A stretch of 64,000 nucleotides of DNA from Nocardioides sp. WS12 (lineage in GTDB: Bacteria > Actinomycetota > Actinomycetes > Propionibacteriales > Nocardioidaceae): positions 3,162,001 to 3,226,000 of the forward strand of contig NZ_CP053928.1 of assembly GCF_014108865.1 (NCBI RefSeq). The letters run 5' to 3'. Within the stretch, counting starts at the first letter, position 1. Every line of letters starts with the position of its first letter. Below, in pieces: positions 24,773 to 34,767 of this stretch. The notes under the pieces are model-generated. The model saw only the letters and a program-made list of their open reading frames with translations. It ran no database searches and was not told where the DNA came from. Made by a program: the position numbers and the translations under genes.

Positions 24773-25552
24773 ATGACGACCGCCCCCCATCAGGTCTCCC
24801 CCCACCGTCCCGCCGCGGCCCGCGCGATCGACCTCCACAAGACCTACGGGTCGGGTGACTCCGAGGTCCGCGCCCTTGACGGCGTGACGATCGCCCTGGC
24901 CCAGGGCCAGTTCACCGCGATCATGGGCCCGTCCGGTTCGGGCAAGTCGACCCTCATGCACTGCCTTGCGGCACTGGACACCCCCACCGCGGGCGAGGTG
25001 ATGGTCGGCGAGACGCAACTGTCCCGGCTCAAGGACAAGGCACTCACCACACTGCGGCGTGAGGAGGTCGGCTTCGTGTTCCAGGCCTTCAACCTGATCC
25101 CGACGTTGACCGCCCAGGAGAACATCCTGCTGCCGCTCAGCCTGGCCGGTCGGAAGCCCGATCAGGCCTGGTTCGACACGGTCGTCGACACGGTCGGTCT
25201 GCGCGATCGACTCAAGCACCGGCCGGCCGAGATGTCCGGCGGCCAGCAACAGCGCGTGGCCTGTGCCCGAGCGCTGGTCAGCAAGCCCTCGATCGTGTTC
25301 GCTGACGAACCAACCGGCAACCTCGACAGCACCTCGGGCGCCGAGGTGCTGTCGTTCCTGCGGCGCAGCGTCGACGAGTTCGGCCAGACCATCGTGATGG
25401 TCACGCACGACGCCGTCGCGGCGTCGTACTGCGACCGGGTGGTGTTCCTCGCAGACGGCCGAGTGGTCGACGAGATCAACAACCCCGATCGCGAAGCGAT
25501 TCTCGAGCACATGTCGGCCCTGCAGGCCGCTGCTGCGCGCGGAAAGGCCTGA
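24773..25552 (+). CDS. ABC transporter ATP-binding protein (MacB/LolD type)
   Basis: A 259-aa ATPase of the MacB-FtsX superfamily. Walker A is GPSGSGKST (52-60), the family-specific FVFQAFNLIPTLTAQEN, signature MSGGQQQRVACARAL, Walker B VFADEPTGNLDS, H-loop MVTHD. The permease follows after one base. Such exporters move peptides, lipids or antibiotics, or act as mechanotransmitters at the envelope. The substrate is not inferable. Confidence 0.94.
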   Translation: MTTAPHQVSPHRPAAARAIDLHKTYGSGDSEVRALDGVTIALAQGQFTAIMGPSGSGKSTLMHCLAALDTPTAGEVMVGETQLSRLKDKALTTLRREEVGFVFQAFNLIPTLTAQENILLPLSLAGRKPDQAWFDTVVDTVGLRDRLKHRPAEMSGGQQQRVACARALVSKPSIVFADEPTGNLDSTSGAEVLSFLRRSVDEFGQTIVMVTHDAVAASYCDRVVFLADGRVVDEINNPDREAILEHMSALQAAAARGKA

Positions 25553-25553
25553 C

Positions 25554-28097
25554 ATGTTGCGGCTCACGCTGCGCAACATCTTTGCTCGCAAGGTCCGGCT
25601 CCTCATGAGCGGACTCGCCATCGTGCTCGGCGTCGCGTTCCTGTCCGGTGTCCTGGTCTTCAGCAACGGCCTGTCCTCGACGTTCGACACGATCATCTAC
25701 GGCTCGACGCCCGACGGCGCCGTCCGGGCGCAGGACACCGAGGAGTTCGACGGCGGGTTCTCCGGTCAGACCGACCAGGTGCTCGACCCGGGCGTCGTGG
25801 ACGACCTGAATGCCCTGCCCGAGGTGGCGCGGGCCGACGGCGACGTCGTCGGCTTCGGGATGAGCCTGCTGGCGAGCGACGGCACCCTCGTCGGAGGGAC
25901 GGGAGCCCCCACGCTGGCGTTCAACTACCACGACGGCCCGAACATGGAGGGCGACTCGGCACTGGTCCTCCAGGAAGGCCAGTGGCCCAGCGGGACCGAC
26001 GAAATCGTCCTTGACGAGGCGGCGGTCAAGGCCGGTGACTACGAGGTCGGCGACGAGGTCAAGCTCCTCGCTCCCTTCGGAACACTCGAGCGGACGGCCA
26101 GGCTGGTCGGCACCGCCGAGTTCAACGGAGGCGGTACGGCGGGCGCCACCCTGCTGATCTTCTCAACCGAGGCCGCCCAGGACCTGTTTCTCGGCGGCAA
26201 GGACGTCTTCAACCGGATCAGTCTCACTGCCGCGGACGGCGTGACCCAGGAGGACCTCGCGAAGGCGGCCAGCAAGGTCGTCCCGCAGGGATTCGAGGCG
26301 GTCACCGGAAACCAGGTGGCCGAGGAATCGCAGGACGCCGTCGGGGGATTCCTGGGTGTGATCAAGACCTTCCTGCTGGTGTTCGCGATCATCGCGGTCA
26401 TCGTCGGCGGGTTCATCATCGTCAACACGTTCTCGATCCTGGTCGCGCAGCGTAGCCGCGAACTGGCCCTACTCCGTGCGCTCGGCGCCGGGCGCGCCCA
26501 GGTCACCCGCTCCGTGCTCCTCGAGGCGTTCGTCCTGGCCGTCGTCGCTTCGACGCTTGGTATCGGACTCGGACTGCTCCTGGCCAGGGGGCTCGCCGGG
26601 ATCTTCCGTTCGGTCGGACTCGACATCGCGAGCAACGCGCTGGACCTCACCTCCGGCACGGTCATCACCAGCTACGTCGTCGGCGTCGGCATGACGATGG
26701 CTGCGGCTTATCTACCCGCTCGACGCGGCAGCAAGATCTCACCTGTGGCGGCGATGCGGGCCGACACCAGCGTCGAACGAGCGTCCCTGCGCCGTCGTAC
26801 CGTCATCGGCGCGGTCGTCCTGGTCATCGGTGCCGGCTTCGCGGTTGCCGGCGTCGTCGGCGCACCGGGTTCGGATGCCGCATGGATCGGCGTGGGCGCG
26901 GTGCTCTGGATCCTCACCGTTGCCGCGATCAGTTCCGTCGTGGGCAAGCCGGTTCTCGCGTTGTGCCGCACGGTGTTCGCCCGGCTGTTCGGCGCTGCCG
27001 GGCAACTCGCCGGCGAGAACGCCCTGCGCGACCCGCGTCGTACCGGCGCCACCGCCTCGGCCCTGATGATCGGCCTGGCGCTGGTCTCGACCATCGGAGT
27101 CCTGGCTGCGTCCCTGAACAAGTCCGTCGACGACGTCGTCGATGAGCAGTTCACTGCCGACCTGCTGGTGCAGAGCACCAACTTCCTGCCGTTCTCGACC
27201 GAGGTCGGCGACCGGATCGCCGAGGTCGACGGCGTCGGGTCGATGAGCCGCCAGCAGTTCACCACTGCCCAGTACGACGACAAGTCGATCTACCTGACTG
27301 GCAACGACGCCAACTTCGATGAGATCTACCAGCTCAAGGTCATCGAGGGCCGCCAGAAGGTCTCGGGGGCCGAGGCCTTCGTCTCGAAGGACTTCGCCAC
27401 CCAGAACGACGTCAAGGTCGGTGAGACCGTTGACCTGGGGTTCCAGGGCGGCCGGACCCTGACTCCCACGGTCGTCGGCATCGTCGACGACTCCGAGGTC
27501 ATCGGTTCCGTCAACGTGCCACTGGACCAGCTCGCTGCGGCCGGGGTCCTGCGCCAGGACACGACGATCAGCATCCTGTTCTCCCCCGGTGCTGATGCGA
27601 ACACGGTGAGGGACGACGTCGACGACGCCGCCAAGTCTGCCCCGATCGTCGGCGTCTTCGACAAGGACGGCTTCTCCGACGAGATCCGCGGCCAGGTGAA
27701 CCAGTTGCTCTACATGATCTATGGCCTGCTGACGCTGGCGATCGTGATTGCGGTGATCGGCATCATCAACACCCTGGGGCTCAGCGTGATCGAGAGGACC
27801 CGGGAGATCGGACTCCTCCGTGCGATCGGCATGAGTCGCGTCCGGCTGCGACGGATGATCACCCTGGAGTCCATCGCGATCGCCGTACTGGGTGCTGTGC
27901 TCGGCATGGCGCTGGGCCTGGCCATCGGCGTGCTGCTGCAACACGCCCTGTCCGAGGACCTCACGAGTCTCGGCCTACCGCTCGGTCAGCTCGTGGCGTT
28001 CCTGGTCATCTCGGTCATCGTCGGCGTACTCGCCGCAGTGATCCCCGCGATCCGGGCGTCCCGGCTCAATGTCCTGGACGCGATATCGACGGAGTAG
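25554..28097 (+). CDS. ABC transporter permease, FtsX/MacB type (duplicated)
   Basis: A large 847-aa permease with two FtsX-type domains. After an N-terminal helix (about 16-38) there is an extracytoplasmic region, three helices (about 268-390), two middle helices (about 422-468), a second extracytoplasmic region (about 510-720), and three C-terminal helices (about 725-840). VIERTREIGLLRAIGMSRVRLR and a similar RSRELALLRALGAGRAQV mark the two copies of the FtsX coupling motif. It is co-transcribed with the ATPase upstream and converges with the ABC-F gene, leaving one base between stops. Confidence 0.93.
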   Translation: MLRLTLRNIFARKVRLLMSGLAIVLGVAFLSGVLVFSNGLSSTFDTIIYGSTPDGAVRAQDTEEFDGGFSGQTDQVLDPGVVDDLNALPEVARADGDVVGFGMSLLASDGTLVGGTGAPTLAFNYHDGPNMEGDSALVLQEGQWPSGTDEIVLDEAAVKAGDYEVGDEVKLLAPFGTLERTARLVGTAEFNGGGTAGATLLIFSTEAAQDLFLGGKDVFNRISLTAADGVTQEDLAKAASKVVPQGFEAVTGNQVAEESQDAVGGFLGVIKTFLLVFAIIAVIVGGFIIVNTFSILVAQRSRELALLRALGAGRAQVTRSVLLEAFVLAVVASTLGIGLGLLLARGLAGIFRSVGLDIASNALDLTSGTVITSYVVGVGMTMAAAYLPARRGSKISPVAAMRADTSVERASLRRRTVIGAVVLVIGAGFAVAGVVGAPGSDAAWIGVGAVLWILTVAAISSVVGKPVLALCRTVFARLFGAAGQLAGENALRDPRRTGATASALMIGLALVSTIGVLAASLNKSVDDVVDEQFTADLLVQSTNFLPFSTEVGDRIAEVDGVGSMSRQQFTTAQYDDKSIYLTGNDANFDEIYQLKVIEGRQKVSGAEAFVSKDFATQNDVKVGETVDLGFQGGRTLTPTVVGIVDDSEVIGSVNVPLDQLAAAGVLRQDTTISILFSPGADANTVRDDVDDAAKSAPIVGVFDKDGFSDEIRGQVNQLLYMIYGLLTLAIVIAVIGIINTLGLSVIERTREIGLLRAIGMSRVRLRRMITLESIAIAVLGAVLGMALGLAIGVLLQHALSEDLTSLGLPLGQLVAFLVISVIVGVLAAVIPAIRASRLNVLDAISTE

Positions 28098-28098
28098 G

Positions 28099-29697
28099 TC
28101 AGGCGAGTTCGACGAGGTCGGCGTAGTCCTGGCTCCACAGGTCCTCGACACCGTCCGGGAGGATCAGCACCCGGTCGGGTTCAAGGGCGTGGACCGCGCC
28201 CTCGTCGTGGGTGACCAGGACGACCGCGCCCTCGTAGCGACGGATCGCGTTGAGGACCTCTTCGCGCGACGCGGGGTCCAGGTTGTTCGTGGGTTCGTCG
28301 AGCAGGAGCACGTTGGCCTGCGAGACGACGAGTGAGGCCAGGGCCAGACGGGTCTTCTCGCCACCGGAGAGCACCCCGGCGGGCTTGTGCACGTCGTCGC
28401 CGCTGAAGAGGAACGATCCGAGCACCGAGCGTGCCTCGGTGTCGGTCAGGGCAGGGGCCGCCGATTGCATGTTCTCGAGCACCGTACGACGGACGTCGAG
28501 GGTCTCGTGCTCCTGCGCGTAGTAGCCGACCTTGAGCCCGTGGCCCGCGATGACCTCACCCGTGTCGGGCTTGTCGACACCGGCGAGGATCCGCAGCATC
28601 GTGGTCTTGCCGGCACCGTTGAGGCCGAGGATGACCACGCGCGAACCCCGGTCGATGGCCAGGTCGACGGCGGTGAAGATCTCCAGGGCGCCGTAGGACC
28701 GGGACAGGTCCTTGGCCATGAGCGGCGTCTTGCCGCAGGCGGCCGGCGTGGGGAACTTGATGGCCGCGATCTTGTCCGACTGCCGCTCGCCCTCGACGCC
28801 GCCGAGCAACTTCTCGGCGCGCTTGAGCATCTGCTGGGCGGCGCTGGCACCGGAGGCCCGGGCGCGCATCTTGTTGGCCTGGTCGGTGAGCGTCTTGGCC
28901 TTGTTCTGCGCACTCATCAACTCGCGCTTGCGGCGGGCCTCGTCGGTCTCGCGCTGGATGAGGTAGTTCTTCCAGCCCATGTTGTAGATGTCGATGACGC
29001 CGCGGTTCGCGTCGAGGTGGAAGACCTTGTTGACGGTCTCCTCGAGCAGGGCGTTGTCGTGCGAGATCACGATGAAGCCGCCCTTGTACGTCTTCATCCA
29101 CTCGCGCAGCCAGTTGATCGAGTCGGCGTCGAGGTGGTTCGTCGGCTCATCGAGGATCAGTACCTCGGCGCTCGAGAAGAGGATCCGCGCGAGTTCGACC
29201 CGGCGTCGCTGGCCACCGGACAGGGTGCCGAGCGGCTGGTCCATCAGACGGTCGGGGATGCCGAGACTCTGGGCGATCTGGAGGGCCTCGGTCTCGGCGG
29301 CGTAGCCGCCACCGGCGTCGAGTTCGTCCTGGGCCCGCTGGAACCGGCGCATCGCCTTCTCCAGCACGTCCGGGTCCTCGGAAGCCATGTCGACCTCGGC
29401 AGCCCGCAGCCGTCGTACGGCGTCATCGAGTCCACGCGCGGAGAGGATCCGGTCACGCGTGACGACCTCAGGGTCTCCCACACGGGGGTCCTGGGGCAGG
29501 TAGCCGAGTTCGCCCTTGTTGCCGACACTGCCGGCAGCAGGCAGGACGTCGCCGGCAAGGACCTTCGTGAGGGTCGTCTTGCCTGCGCCGTTGCGGCCGA
29601 CGAGGCCAATCTTGTCGCCGGGTCCGACGCGGAAGCTGACGTTCTCCATGAGGAGCCGTGCACCGACGCGGACCTCGACCTGGTGCACCGTGATCAT
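28099..29697 (-). CDS. ABC-F family ATP-binding protein
   Basis: A soluble protein of 532 aa with two ABC domains and no membrane segment, as in ribosome-acting ABC-F proteins. Walker A sites are GRNGAGKTT (about 34-42) and GLNGAGKTT. Signatures are LSGGQRRRVELARIL and LSGGEKTRLALASLV. The Lys/Arg-rich linker between domains (about 250-310) is where ABC-F proteins reach the peptidyl-transferase region. It could be a translation factor or confer resistance to ribosome-binding antibiotics; the sequence alone does not decide. Confidence 0.92.
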   Translation of the reverse strand: MITVHQVEVRVGARLLMENVSFRVGPGDKIGLVGRNGAGKTTLTKVLAGDVLPAAGSVGNKGELGYLPQDPRVGDPEVVTRDRILSARGLDDAVRRLRAAEVDMASEDPDVLEKAMRRFQRAQDELDAGGGYAAETEALQIAQSLGIPDRLMDQPLGTLSGGQRRRVELARILFSSAEVLILDEPTNHLDADSINWLREWMKTYKGGFIVISHDNALLEETVNKVFHLDANRGVIDIYNMGWKNYLIQRETDEARRKRELMSAQNKAKTLTDQANKMRARASGASAAQQMLKRAEKLLGGVEGERQSDKIAAIKFPTPAACGKTPLMAKDLSRSYGALEIFTAVDLAIDRGSRVVILGLNGAGKTTMLRILAGVDKPDTGEVIAGHGLKVGYYAQEHETLDVRRTVLENMQSAAPALTDTEARSVLGSFLFSGDDVHKPAGVLSGGEKTRLALASLVVSQANVLLLDEPTNNLDPASREEVLNAIRRYEGAVVLVTHDEGAVHALEPDRVLILPDGVEDLWSQDYADLVELA

Positions 29698-29740
29698 GAG
29701 GTCTTCAGTGTCCCACGACGCGACGACGGCACTGAAAACG

Positions 29741-29768
29741 TCGACAGGCCCAGTCTTTGCCCTAGGGT
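29741..29768 (+). promoter_or_regulatory. Leaderless promoter of the zinc metallopeptidase gene
   Basis: -35-like TCGACA (29741-29746), a 16-bp spacer and TAGGGT (29763-29768), which ends 6 nt before the GTG at 29775. Confidence 0.55.
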
Positions 29769-29774
29769 GCTGCC

Positions 29775-30749
29775 GTGGTGCGATTCAATCCGAAGGCCCG
29801 CCTTGACCAGTCCCGTATGCGCGATGGCGGCGGTGGGGGTGGTGGTGGCTTCGGCGGTGGCGTCGGCGGTGGCGGAATGCGCCTGCCGATCCCGACGGGC
29901 CGCGGCGGACTGAGCACCATCTTGATCCTCGTGCTCCTCTTCATCGTCGCGAAGTGCGCCGGTGTCGATCTCGGCCTCGGTGGCGGTACGGGCGGCACCG
30001 GCGGCCTCGGGAGCCAGGTCTATTCGCCGACGCGGTTGAGCGATGCGGACGAAGGCAGTGGCCGCTACGCGAACTGCAAGACCGGCGACGACGCCAACAA
30101 GTCCCAGGACTGCGCCCGCGTGGCCATCGAGAACTCGCTCACCGAGTTCTGGTCCGGGCAGGGCATCAACAATTGGCAGCCCATCTCGACGCTGACCACC
30201 TTCAGCGGCAGCGTCAACACCGCGTGCGGTCAGGCGACCTCCCAGGTCGGACCGTTCTACTGCCCCGGTGACGGTGGCATCTTCCTCGACACGACCTTCT
30301 TCGACGACGTCCTGGAGGCACAGCTCGGCGGCCCCGACGGCGGCTTCGTCGAGTTCTACGTGCTGGCGCACGAGTACGGCCACCACATCTCGAACCTGCT
30401 CGGCTTCATGGACAAGGTGACCAACCAGCGCACCGGTCCGCAGAGCCTCGCGACCCGCCTCGAGCTCCAGGCTGACTGCTACGCCGGGTTGTGGGCGCAG
30501 CACGCGACGACGACCGAGGACGCCAGCGGTGAGGTCCTGATCCTCGACCTGACCGACGACGACATCCGGCTCGCCCTGGAAGCGGCTGCCGCTGTCGGCG
30601 ACGACCACATCCAGAAGAAGACACAGGGCCAGACCAATCCGGAGACCTGGAACCACGGTTCCTCCGCGCAGCGGATGAGCTGGTTCCGTGAGGGCTACGA
30701 GGGCGGCACCGTGAAGTCCTGCGACACCTTCAGCGCCGACAAGGTCTGA
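29775..30749 (+). CDS. Neutral zinc metallopeptidase (YpfJ family)
   Basis: A 324-aa membrane-anchored protease-like protein. A glycine-rich run (18-34) is followed by a transmembrane segment (about 46-60) and an external domain. The zinc site is HEYGHH (199-204) and a later ELQADCYAGLWAQH supplies the third ligand region, as in YpfJ/zinc_peptidase proteins. Four cysteines (C101, C113, C151, C163) could form disulfides outside the cytoplasm. Substrates are unknown. It converges with the phosphotransferase-like gene. Confidence 0.92.
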   Translation: MVRFNPKARLDQSRMRDGGGGGGGGFGGGVGGGGMRLPIPTGRGGLSTILILVLLFIVAKCAGVDLGLGGGTGGTGGLGSQVYSPTRLSDADEGSGRYANCKTGDDANKSQDCARVAIENSLTEFWSGQGINNWQPISTLTTFSGSVNTACGQATSQVGPFYCPGDGGIFLDTTFFDDVLEAQLGGPDGGFVEFYVLAHEYGHHISNLLGFMDKVTNQRTGPQSLATRLELQADCYAGLWAQHATTTEDASGEVLILDLTDDDIRLALEAAAAVGDDHIQKKTQGQTNPETWNHGSSAQRMSWFREGYEGGTVKSCDTFSADKV

Positions 30750-30768
30750 CCGAACCCGTCCTGGCCGA

Positions 30769-30783
30769 CCGCGTCCGACGCGG
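30769..30783. terminator. Hairpin between convergent genes
   Basis: CCGCG (30769-30773) and CGCGG (30779-30783) around TCCGA, in the 40-bp gap between two convergent stops. A short GC hairpin without T-run, likely bidirectional. Confidence 0.45.
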
Positions 30784-30789
30784 CGTTGC

Positions 30790-31695
30790 TCAGAGTTCGA
30801 GCAGCGCTTCCATGTGCCCGAACGTGCGCTGCAGCGCGCGGAGGTGGGGCGCGACCGCGGGGTGGCGGTACTTGCCCGCAAGGGCGCCCTCTCCCCCGGC
30901 GACACGGGCCAGCGCCCATTCGGCACGGCTGAGCGCGGTGTAGACGGCAACGATCCTGGCCCCGAGTACGACGGCGTCGTGGTCCGCGACGCCCTCGGGC
31001 AGACCGAGCAGGTAGGCGTCCAGGAGCGGTTCGAACTCCTCGCGCGCCGACAGCGACAGGTAGCCCAGATCCCCGCCGACCGGACCGTGGCCGAGGGTTC
31101 CCCAGTCGATCGCCAGTGCGTCGTCGCCGGAACGGCCGGGCAGGTTCAGCGCCGTGGGATCGCCATGCTGCGCGACCTGCGGGACGCCCTCGAGCAACGT
31201 GAGCATCTTTGCGCGGTGCGTCCACAGATGGTCGGCCACGTCCGCGACCGTCGTCCGCGCCAACGTCGGCCAACCGCCCTTCCGTTCGACCCGGGCCAGG
31301 CGGTCCCGCATCAGGTTGTGGGCGAGGAACTGCGGATGACCCAGGTGGGCACCAGCGAACCGACCGATCGACAGCGCCAGGAAGAGTCCGCTGGACGCGG
31401 CGTCCTCAACCCAGTCGCGGATGATCGTGACGCCCTCGTCGTCCTCCTCCACCGAACCGCTCGCCGCCTGGAGCCCGGGAGTCTCGTTGGTGAGGCCGGT
31501 GAACAGCACGTCAGCCTCGCGGCGCCAGTACCCGATGTGGGACCGGTCGGAGAGCACGGCCGGATCACCGGGCTGCGGCGAGCCGAGGCGCTTGATCACG
31601 ACCGGGCGCCCACCGAGCGCCGTCCGCCACACGCCGACCGTCGACGTACCGGATCCACCCGGCAGCGCCACCCAGTCCGACTCCGGCTGCCACAT
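30790..31695 (-). CDS. Aminoglycoside phosphotransferase (APH/choline kinase-like) family protein
   Basis: A 301-aa kinase-fold protein. VVIKRLG carries the ATP-binding Lys, QHGDPTALNL the catalytic-loop Asp and Asn (HGDxxxxN), and LAIDWGTLGHGPVGGDLGYL the DxG metal motif. These motifs are intact apart from Trp in DWG. The phosphate acceptor cannot be predicted; antibiotic resistance should not be assumed. The ATG at 31695 is chosen because TAGTTT lies 7 nt upstream; that TAG is also the stop codon of the upstream permease gene. Confidence 0.82.
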   Translation of the reverse strand: MWQPESDWVALPGGSGTSTVGVWRTALGGRPVVIKRLGSPQPGDPAVLSDRSHIGYWRREADVLFTGLTNETPGLQAASGSVEEDDEGVTIIRDWVEDAASSGLFLALSIGRFAGAHLGHPQFLAHNLMRDRLARVERKGGWPTLARTTVADVADHLWTHRAKMLTLLEGVPQVAQHGDPTALNLPGRSGDDALAIDWGTLGHGPVGGDLGYLSLSAREEFEPLLDAYLLGLPEGVADHDAVVLGARIVAVYTALSRAEWALARVAGGEGALAGKYRHPAVAPHLRALQRTFGHMEALLEL

Positions 31696-31702
31696 GAGCG
31701 GC

Positions 31703-31708
31703 AAACTA
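31703..31708 (-). promoter_or_regulatory. Leaderless -10 that includes a stop codon
   Basis: TAGTTT on the minus strand ends 7 nt before the ATG at 31695. Its first three bases are the TAG stop of the ABC permease gene upstream. Confidence 0.5.
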
Positions 31709-33280
31709 GCCGATGTCGCGCTCGCGGAACCGCCACCACGCCACAACGAGCAGTCCGGCAGCGACGGCGGTCAAGCCACCGGCACTCCCCCAACTCCAGT
31801 TGTCGGCAGGCACCGAGGGCACGTGCGAGTACGGCGAGAGGCCCGTCACCCACCCGGGCAGATCGACGAGATCCCCGACCAGGGTGAGGGTCAGGAACCC
31901 TGCCGGCCACGCCCAGACCAGTGCTGACCACCGCACGCCGAGGGACAACGTGAGGACGGCCAGGGAACCGACGACCCACGCGGCGGGTGCCCAAGCGAGC
32001 GCCGCGACCAGCAGGTTGCCGATGCCGGGGCCGTCGGCGGCGACGTACCCGATCCAGAGGCCGACGCCGGTGACCACCAGCAGCCATGCGGTGCCGACCA
32101 GCGCGACGGCGGCGGAAGCTGCGAACCAACCGGTGCGGCTGGTGGCAGTGGCCAACACGATCTCCGTGCGCCCGTCGGCCTCGTCACGGCCGGCATGACT
32201 GATGACCGCCACCGCGAAGTAGGTCAGCACCACGGCCACGACGGAGAGGATCGCGGCGACCAGGGCACCGCCGAGTTCATCGATGATCGACTGGGCGGTC
32301 GCGGAGTCCAGGAGATCCCCGATGCCGGGGGCGATCATCCCGAAGACCACACCCAGCGCACCAGCGGCCACACTCCACAGCACCAGCGTGGTCGCGTGCA
32401 CCTTGATGGTGAGCGCGAGCACGTCGGCGAGGCGGGGCGATCCAGTCGCCGGACCCGGGCGAGCAGGCACCAGTCCGGAACCGAGATCCCGCCGACCGCG
32501 CAGGACCACGGCTGCGATGACCAACAGGGAAGCCAGCGCCGGATACAGGAGCAGGAGCCACCAGCGCTGGTCGCTGTACGCACGGACCTGCGTGTTCCAC
32601 CCGAGCGGCGAGAGCCAACTCAGCCACTGCGGACCCGTGTCGCCGACGGCGCGCATCACGAACACGACCCCGATCGCTCCTGCGGCGAAGGCGGCACAGG
32701 TCCGAGCGCTCGCAGACAACTGGACGGCCACTGCGGCGATCCCGGAGGCCACGAGCGCCGTACCGGTCCAGACCGCACCGAAGGCAAGCGATCCCGTGCC
32801 ATCGAGGCCGGACACCGCATTGCCGGCAGCGACCAGGAGTCCCAGAGCAGATGCCAGCAGGACGGCCTCCACCAATGCAGCGGCGAGCGGTGCGTCCCGG
32901 CCGACTGCGGTTCCTCCGACCAGTTCGGTCCGCCCGCTCTCCTCGTCCACGCGCGTGTGGCGCCGCACGAGCACCACGAACAACACGGCCACGAACACCG
33001 CGTAGAGCACGGTCATCTTGGTCATCGCCAGCTCGCCGGCACTGGTGACATCGAGGACCGGGCCGTACAGCGCGACAATGGCCGGGCTGTTGTTGAGGGC
33101 GTCGGCGGCGCGCACTCGAGCGGCTTCGTCGGCGTACAGGCCGGGCGTTGCTGCTGCCGACGCGACACTCATCAGCACGAGGACGCCGATCGAAACGGGT
33201 GCGACGACACGATCCTGCCGTAGTGCAAGACGGAGCAGCAGCGGCCAGCCGGCCGTGACGGAACGGGACGCCGTGGTCAC
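31706..33280 (-). CDS. ABC exporter permease (ABC-2 like, about 12 helices)
   Basis: A 524-aa polytopic membrane protein with about twelve hydrophobic segments in two related halves. Each half has a hydrophilic loop with an Arg- and Glu-rich motif: [18 protein letters not shown] and [17 protein letters not shown]. This resembles permeases of actinobacterial antibiotic-type exporters. A GTG start at 33280 overlaps the TGA of the ATPase gene (GTGA); an in-frame extension lies inside that gene. Cargo unknown. Confidence 0.88.
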   Translation of the reverse strand: MTTASRSVTAGWPLLLRLALRQDRVVAPVSIGVLVLMSVASAAATPGLYADEAARVRAADALNNSPAIVALYGPVLDVTSAGELAMTKMTVLYAVFVAVLFVVLVRRHTRVDEESGRTELVGGTAVGRDAPLAAALVEAVLLASALGLLVAAGNAVSGLDGTGSLAFGAVWTGTALVASGIAAVAVQLSASARTCAAFAAGAIGVVFVMRAVGDTGPQWLSWLSPLGWNTQVRAYSDQRWWLLLLYPALASLLVIAAVVLRGRRDLGSGLVPARPGPATGSPRLADVLALTIKVHATTLVLWSVAAGALGVVFGMIAPGIGDLLDSATAQSIIDELGGALVAAILSVVAVVLTYFAVAVISHAGRDEADGRTEIVLATATSRTGWFAASAAVALVGTAWLLVVTGVGLWIGYVAADGPGIGNLLVAALAWAPAAWVVGSLAVLTLSLGVRWSALVWAWPAGFLTLTLVGDLVDLPGWVTGLSPYSHVPSVPADNWSWGSAGGLTAVAAGLLVVAWWRFRERDIG

Positions 33281-34194
33281 CGCCCTGCGCCCGTCCGGTC
33301 CCGATACGCGTCCAGGAACAACTCCTCCAGTGTCGGAGGGCTGCTGGTGAGGGCTTCGACGCCGGCGCCGGTGAGAGCGGTGAGTACGACGGGCAGACCC
33401 TCCGGATCCACCGTGCAACTGAACTGACGGCCGTCCACGGCGAGGTCATGGACACCCGGCGTCCCTGCGAGGTCCGGGACAGCGCCGCTGAGCGTGGCCA
33501 CGATCTTGCTCCGGCTGAGATGACGCAGGTCGCTGAGACGACCGGTCTCCACCACCCTTCCCTCGCGGATGATCGTGACCCGGTCAGCGAGGCGGTCGAC
33601 CTCGGAGAGGATGTGACTGGACAGCAGCACCGTGGCGCCGCGAGCCGTGTGCTCGGCGACGCAGTCGTTGAAGACCTGCTCCATCAGCGGATCGAGGCCT
33701 GAGGTCGGTTCGTCGAGGAGCAGCAGGTCGGGATCGGTGGCGAAGGCCGCCACCAGGGCCACCTTCTGACGGTTCCCCTTCGAGTACGCCCGGCCACGTT
33801 TGGTCGGGTCGAGGGAGAAGCGTTCGATCAGTTCTTCGCGACGGGACGTGGCGGGATCGGCACCCCGCATCCGGATCAGGAGGTCGATGGTCTCCCCGCC
33901 GCTGAGGTTCGGCCACAGGCTGACGTCGCCGGGTACGTAGGCCAGACGCCGGTGCAGGTCGGCCGCGTCGGCCCACGGATCGCCGCCGAGCAACCGGACC
34001 TCACCAGAGTCCCTACGCAGCAGGCCGAGCAGGACCCGGAGCGCGGTGGACTTCCCGGCCCCGTTGGGCCCGAGGAAACCGTGCACCTCGCCGGCGGTGA
34101 CCGTCAGGTCCAGTTCGTCCAGCGCCCGGAAGGATCCGAACGTCTTGACCAGACCGCGGATCTCGATGACCGGAACTGTCTGTCGGCTGTCCAC
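33277..34194 (-). CDS. ABC exporter ATP-binding protein
   Basis: A 305-aa DrrA/CcmA-type ATPase. Walker A is GPNGAGKST (42-50), followed by [16 protein letters not shown], a signature region [15 protein letters not shown] (SKGNRQK in place of SGGQ) and Walker [19 protein letters not shown]-terminal domain of about 80 residues follows the ABC core. It is coupled to the permease by a 4-nt overlap. TAGCCT 7 nt before the GTG predicts a leaderless mRNA. Confidence 0.93.
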   Translation of the reverse strand: MDSRQTVPVIEIRGLVKTFGSFRALDELDLTVTAGEVHGFLGPNGAGKSTALRVLLGLLRRDSGEVRLLGGDPWADAADLHRRLAYVPGDVSLWPNLSGGETIDLLIRMRGADPATSRREELIERFSLDPTKRGRAYSKGNRQKVALVAAFATDPDLLLLDEPTSGLDPLMEQVFNDCVAEHTARGATVLLSSHILSEVDRLADRVTIIREGRVVETGRLSDLRHLSRSKIVATLSGAVPDLAGTPGVHDLAVDGRQFSCTVDPEGLPVVLTALTGAGVEALTSSPPTLEELFLDAYRDRTGAGR

Positions 34195-34201
34195 GTGTCT
34201 G

Positions 34202-34207
34202 AGGCTA
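34202..34207 (-). promoter_or_regulatory. Leaderless -10 of the second ABC exporter operon
   Basis: TAGCCT on the minus strand ends 7 nt before the GTG at 34194. Confidence 0.55.
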
Positions 34208-34288
34208 GCCCCGCACTCCGGCGGGGCCCGGGAGTTTCCACCCGTTCAGGACCAAGGACTCCCCCGCAGGGGGACCTGGGTCAACGGG

Positions 34289-34294
34289 CAGACT
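34289..34294 (+). promoter_or_regulatory. Candidate leaderless -10 of the GNAT gene
   Basis: CAGACT ends 6 nt before the GTG at 34301, which supports that start over longer in-frame alternatives. Confidence 0.4.
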
Positions 34295-34300
34295 GGGGGC

Positions 34301-34756
34301 GTGGAGATCCAGTTCGACGACCCCCGCCGCAGCGACGTGCTCGCACTGCTCGAGGAACACCTGGCCGACATGTTCGCGACGTCGCCGCCCGAGAGCGTCC
34401 ACGCCCTGGACCCGGATGCCCTGGCCGCACCTGCGATCTCCTTCTGGACTGCGCGCGAGGAGGGGCTTCTGCTGGGTTGCGTCGCCCTCAACCGACTGTC
34501 CGACGACCACGTCGAACTGAAGTCCATGCGCACCGCAACCGAGGCCCGCCGCCGCGGCGTGGCCGGACGCCTGCTCGACCACGTCCTGCTAGAAGCGCGC
34601 CGCCGCGGGCACGTGCGGATGAGTCTCGAGACGGGAGTCGAGGACTACTTCGCACCAGCCCGGACGTTGTACGCCACGCGCGGATTCGTCCTGTGCGATC
34701 CGTTCGAGGGCTACGTCCTCGATCCGAACAGTGTGTTCCTGACCCTGGCACTCTGA
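34301..34756 (+). CDS. GNAT family N-acetyltransferase
   Basis: A 151-aa acetyltransferase of usual GNAT size. The acetyl-CoA pyrophosphate loop is in ARRRGVAGRLLDHVL, preceded by the beta-strand VELKSMRT and followed by MSLETGVEDYFAPARTLYATRGFVLC. It resembles the PhnO/YedL-like subgroup with an N-terminal LLEEHLADM helix. The acceptor substrate is unknown. Confidence 0.88.
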   Translation: MEIQFDDPRRSDVLALLEEHLADMFATSPPESVHALDPDALAAPAISFWTAREEGLLLGCVALNRLSDDHVELKSMRTATEARRRGVAGRLLDHVLLEARRRGHVRMSLETGVEDYFAPARTLYATRGFVLCDPFEGYVLDPNSVFLTLAL

Positions 34757-34767
34757 CCGGGCCCTGG

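Noticed and set aside
29826..29879. Guanine-rich simple repeat as a regulatory element
   Set aside because: It encodes the glycine-rich segment (residues 18-34) of the zinc metallopeptidase and is explained by coding.
30790..31695. Phosphotransferase-like gene as an antibiotic resistance gene
   Set aside because: The fold is shared by many metabolic kinases. There is no close resemblance to a named resistance enzyme and no mobile context.
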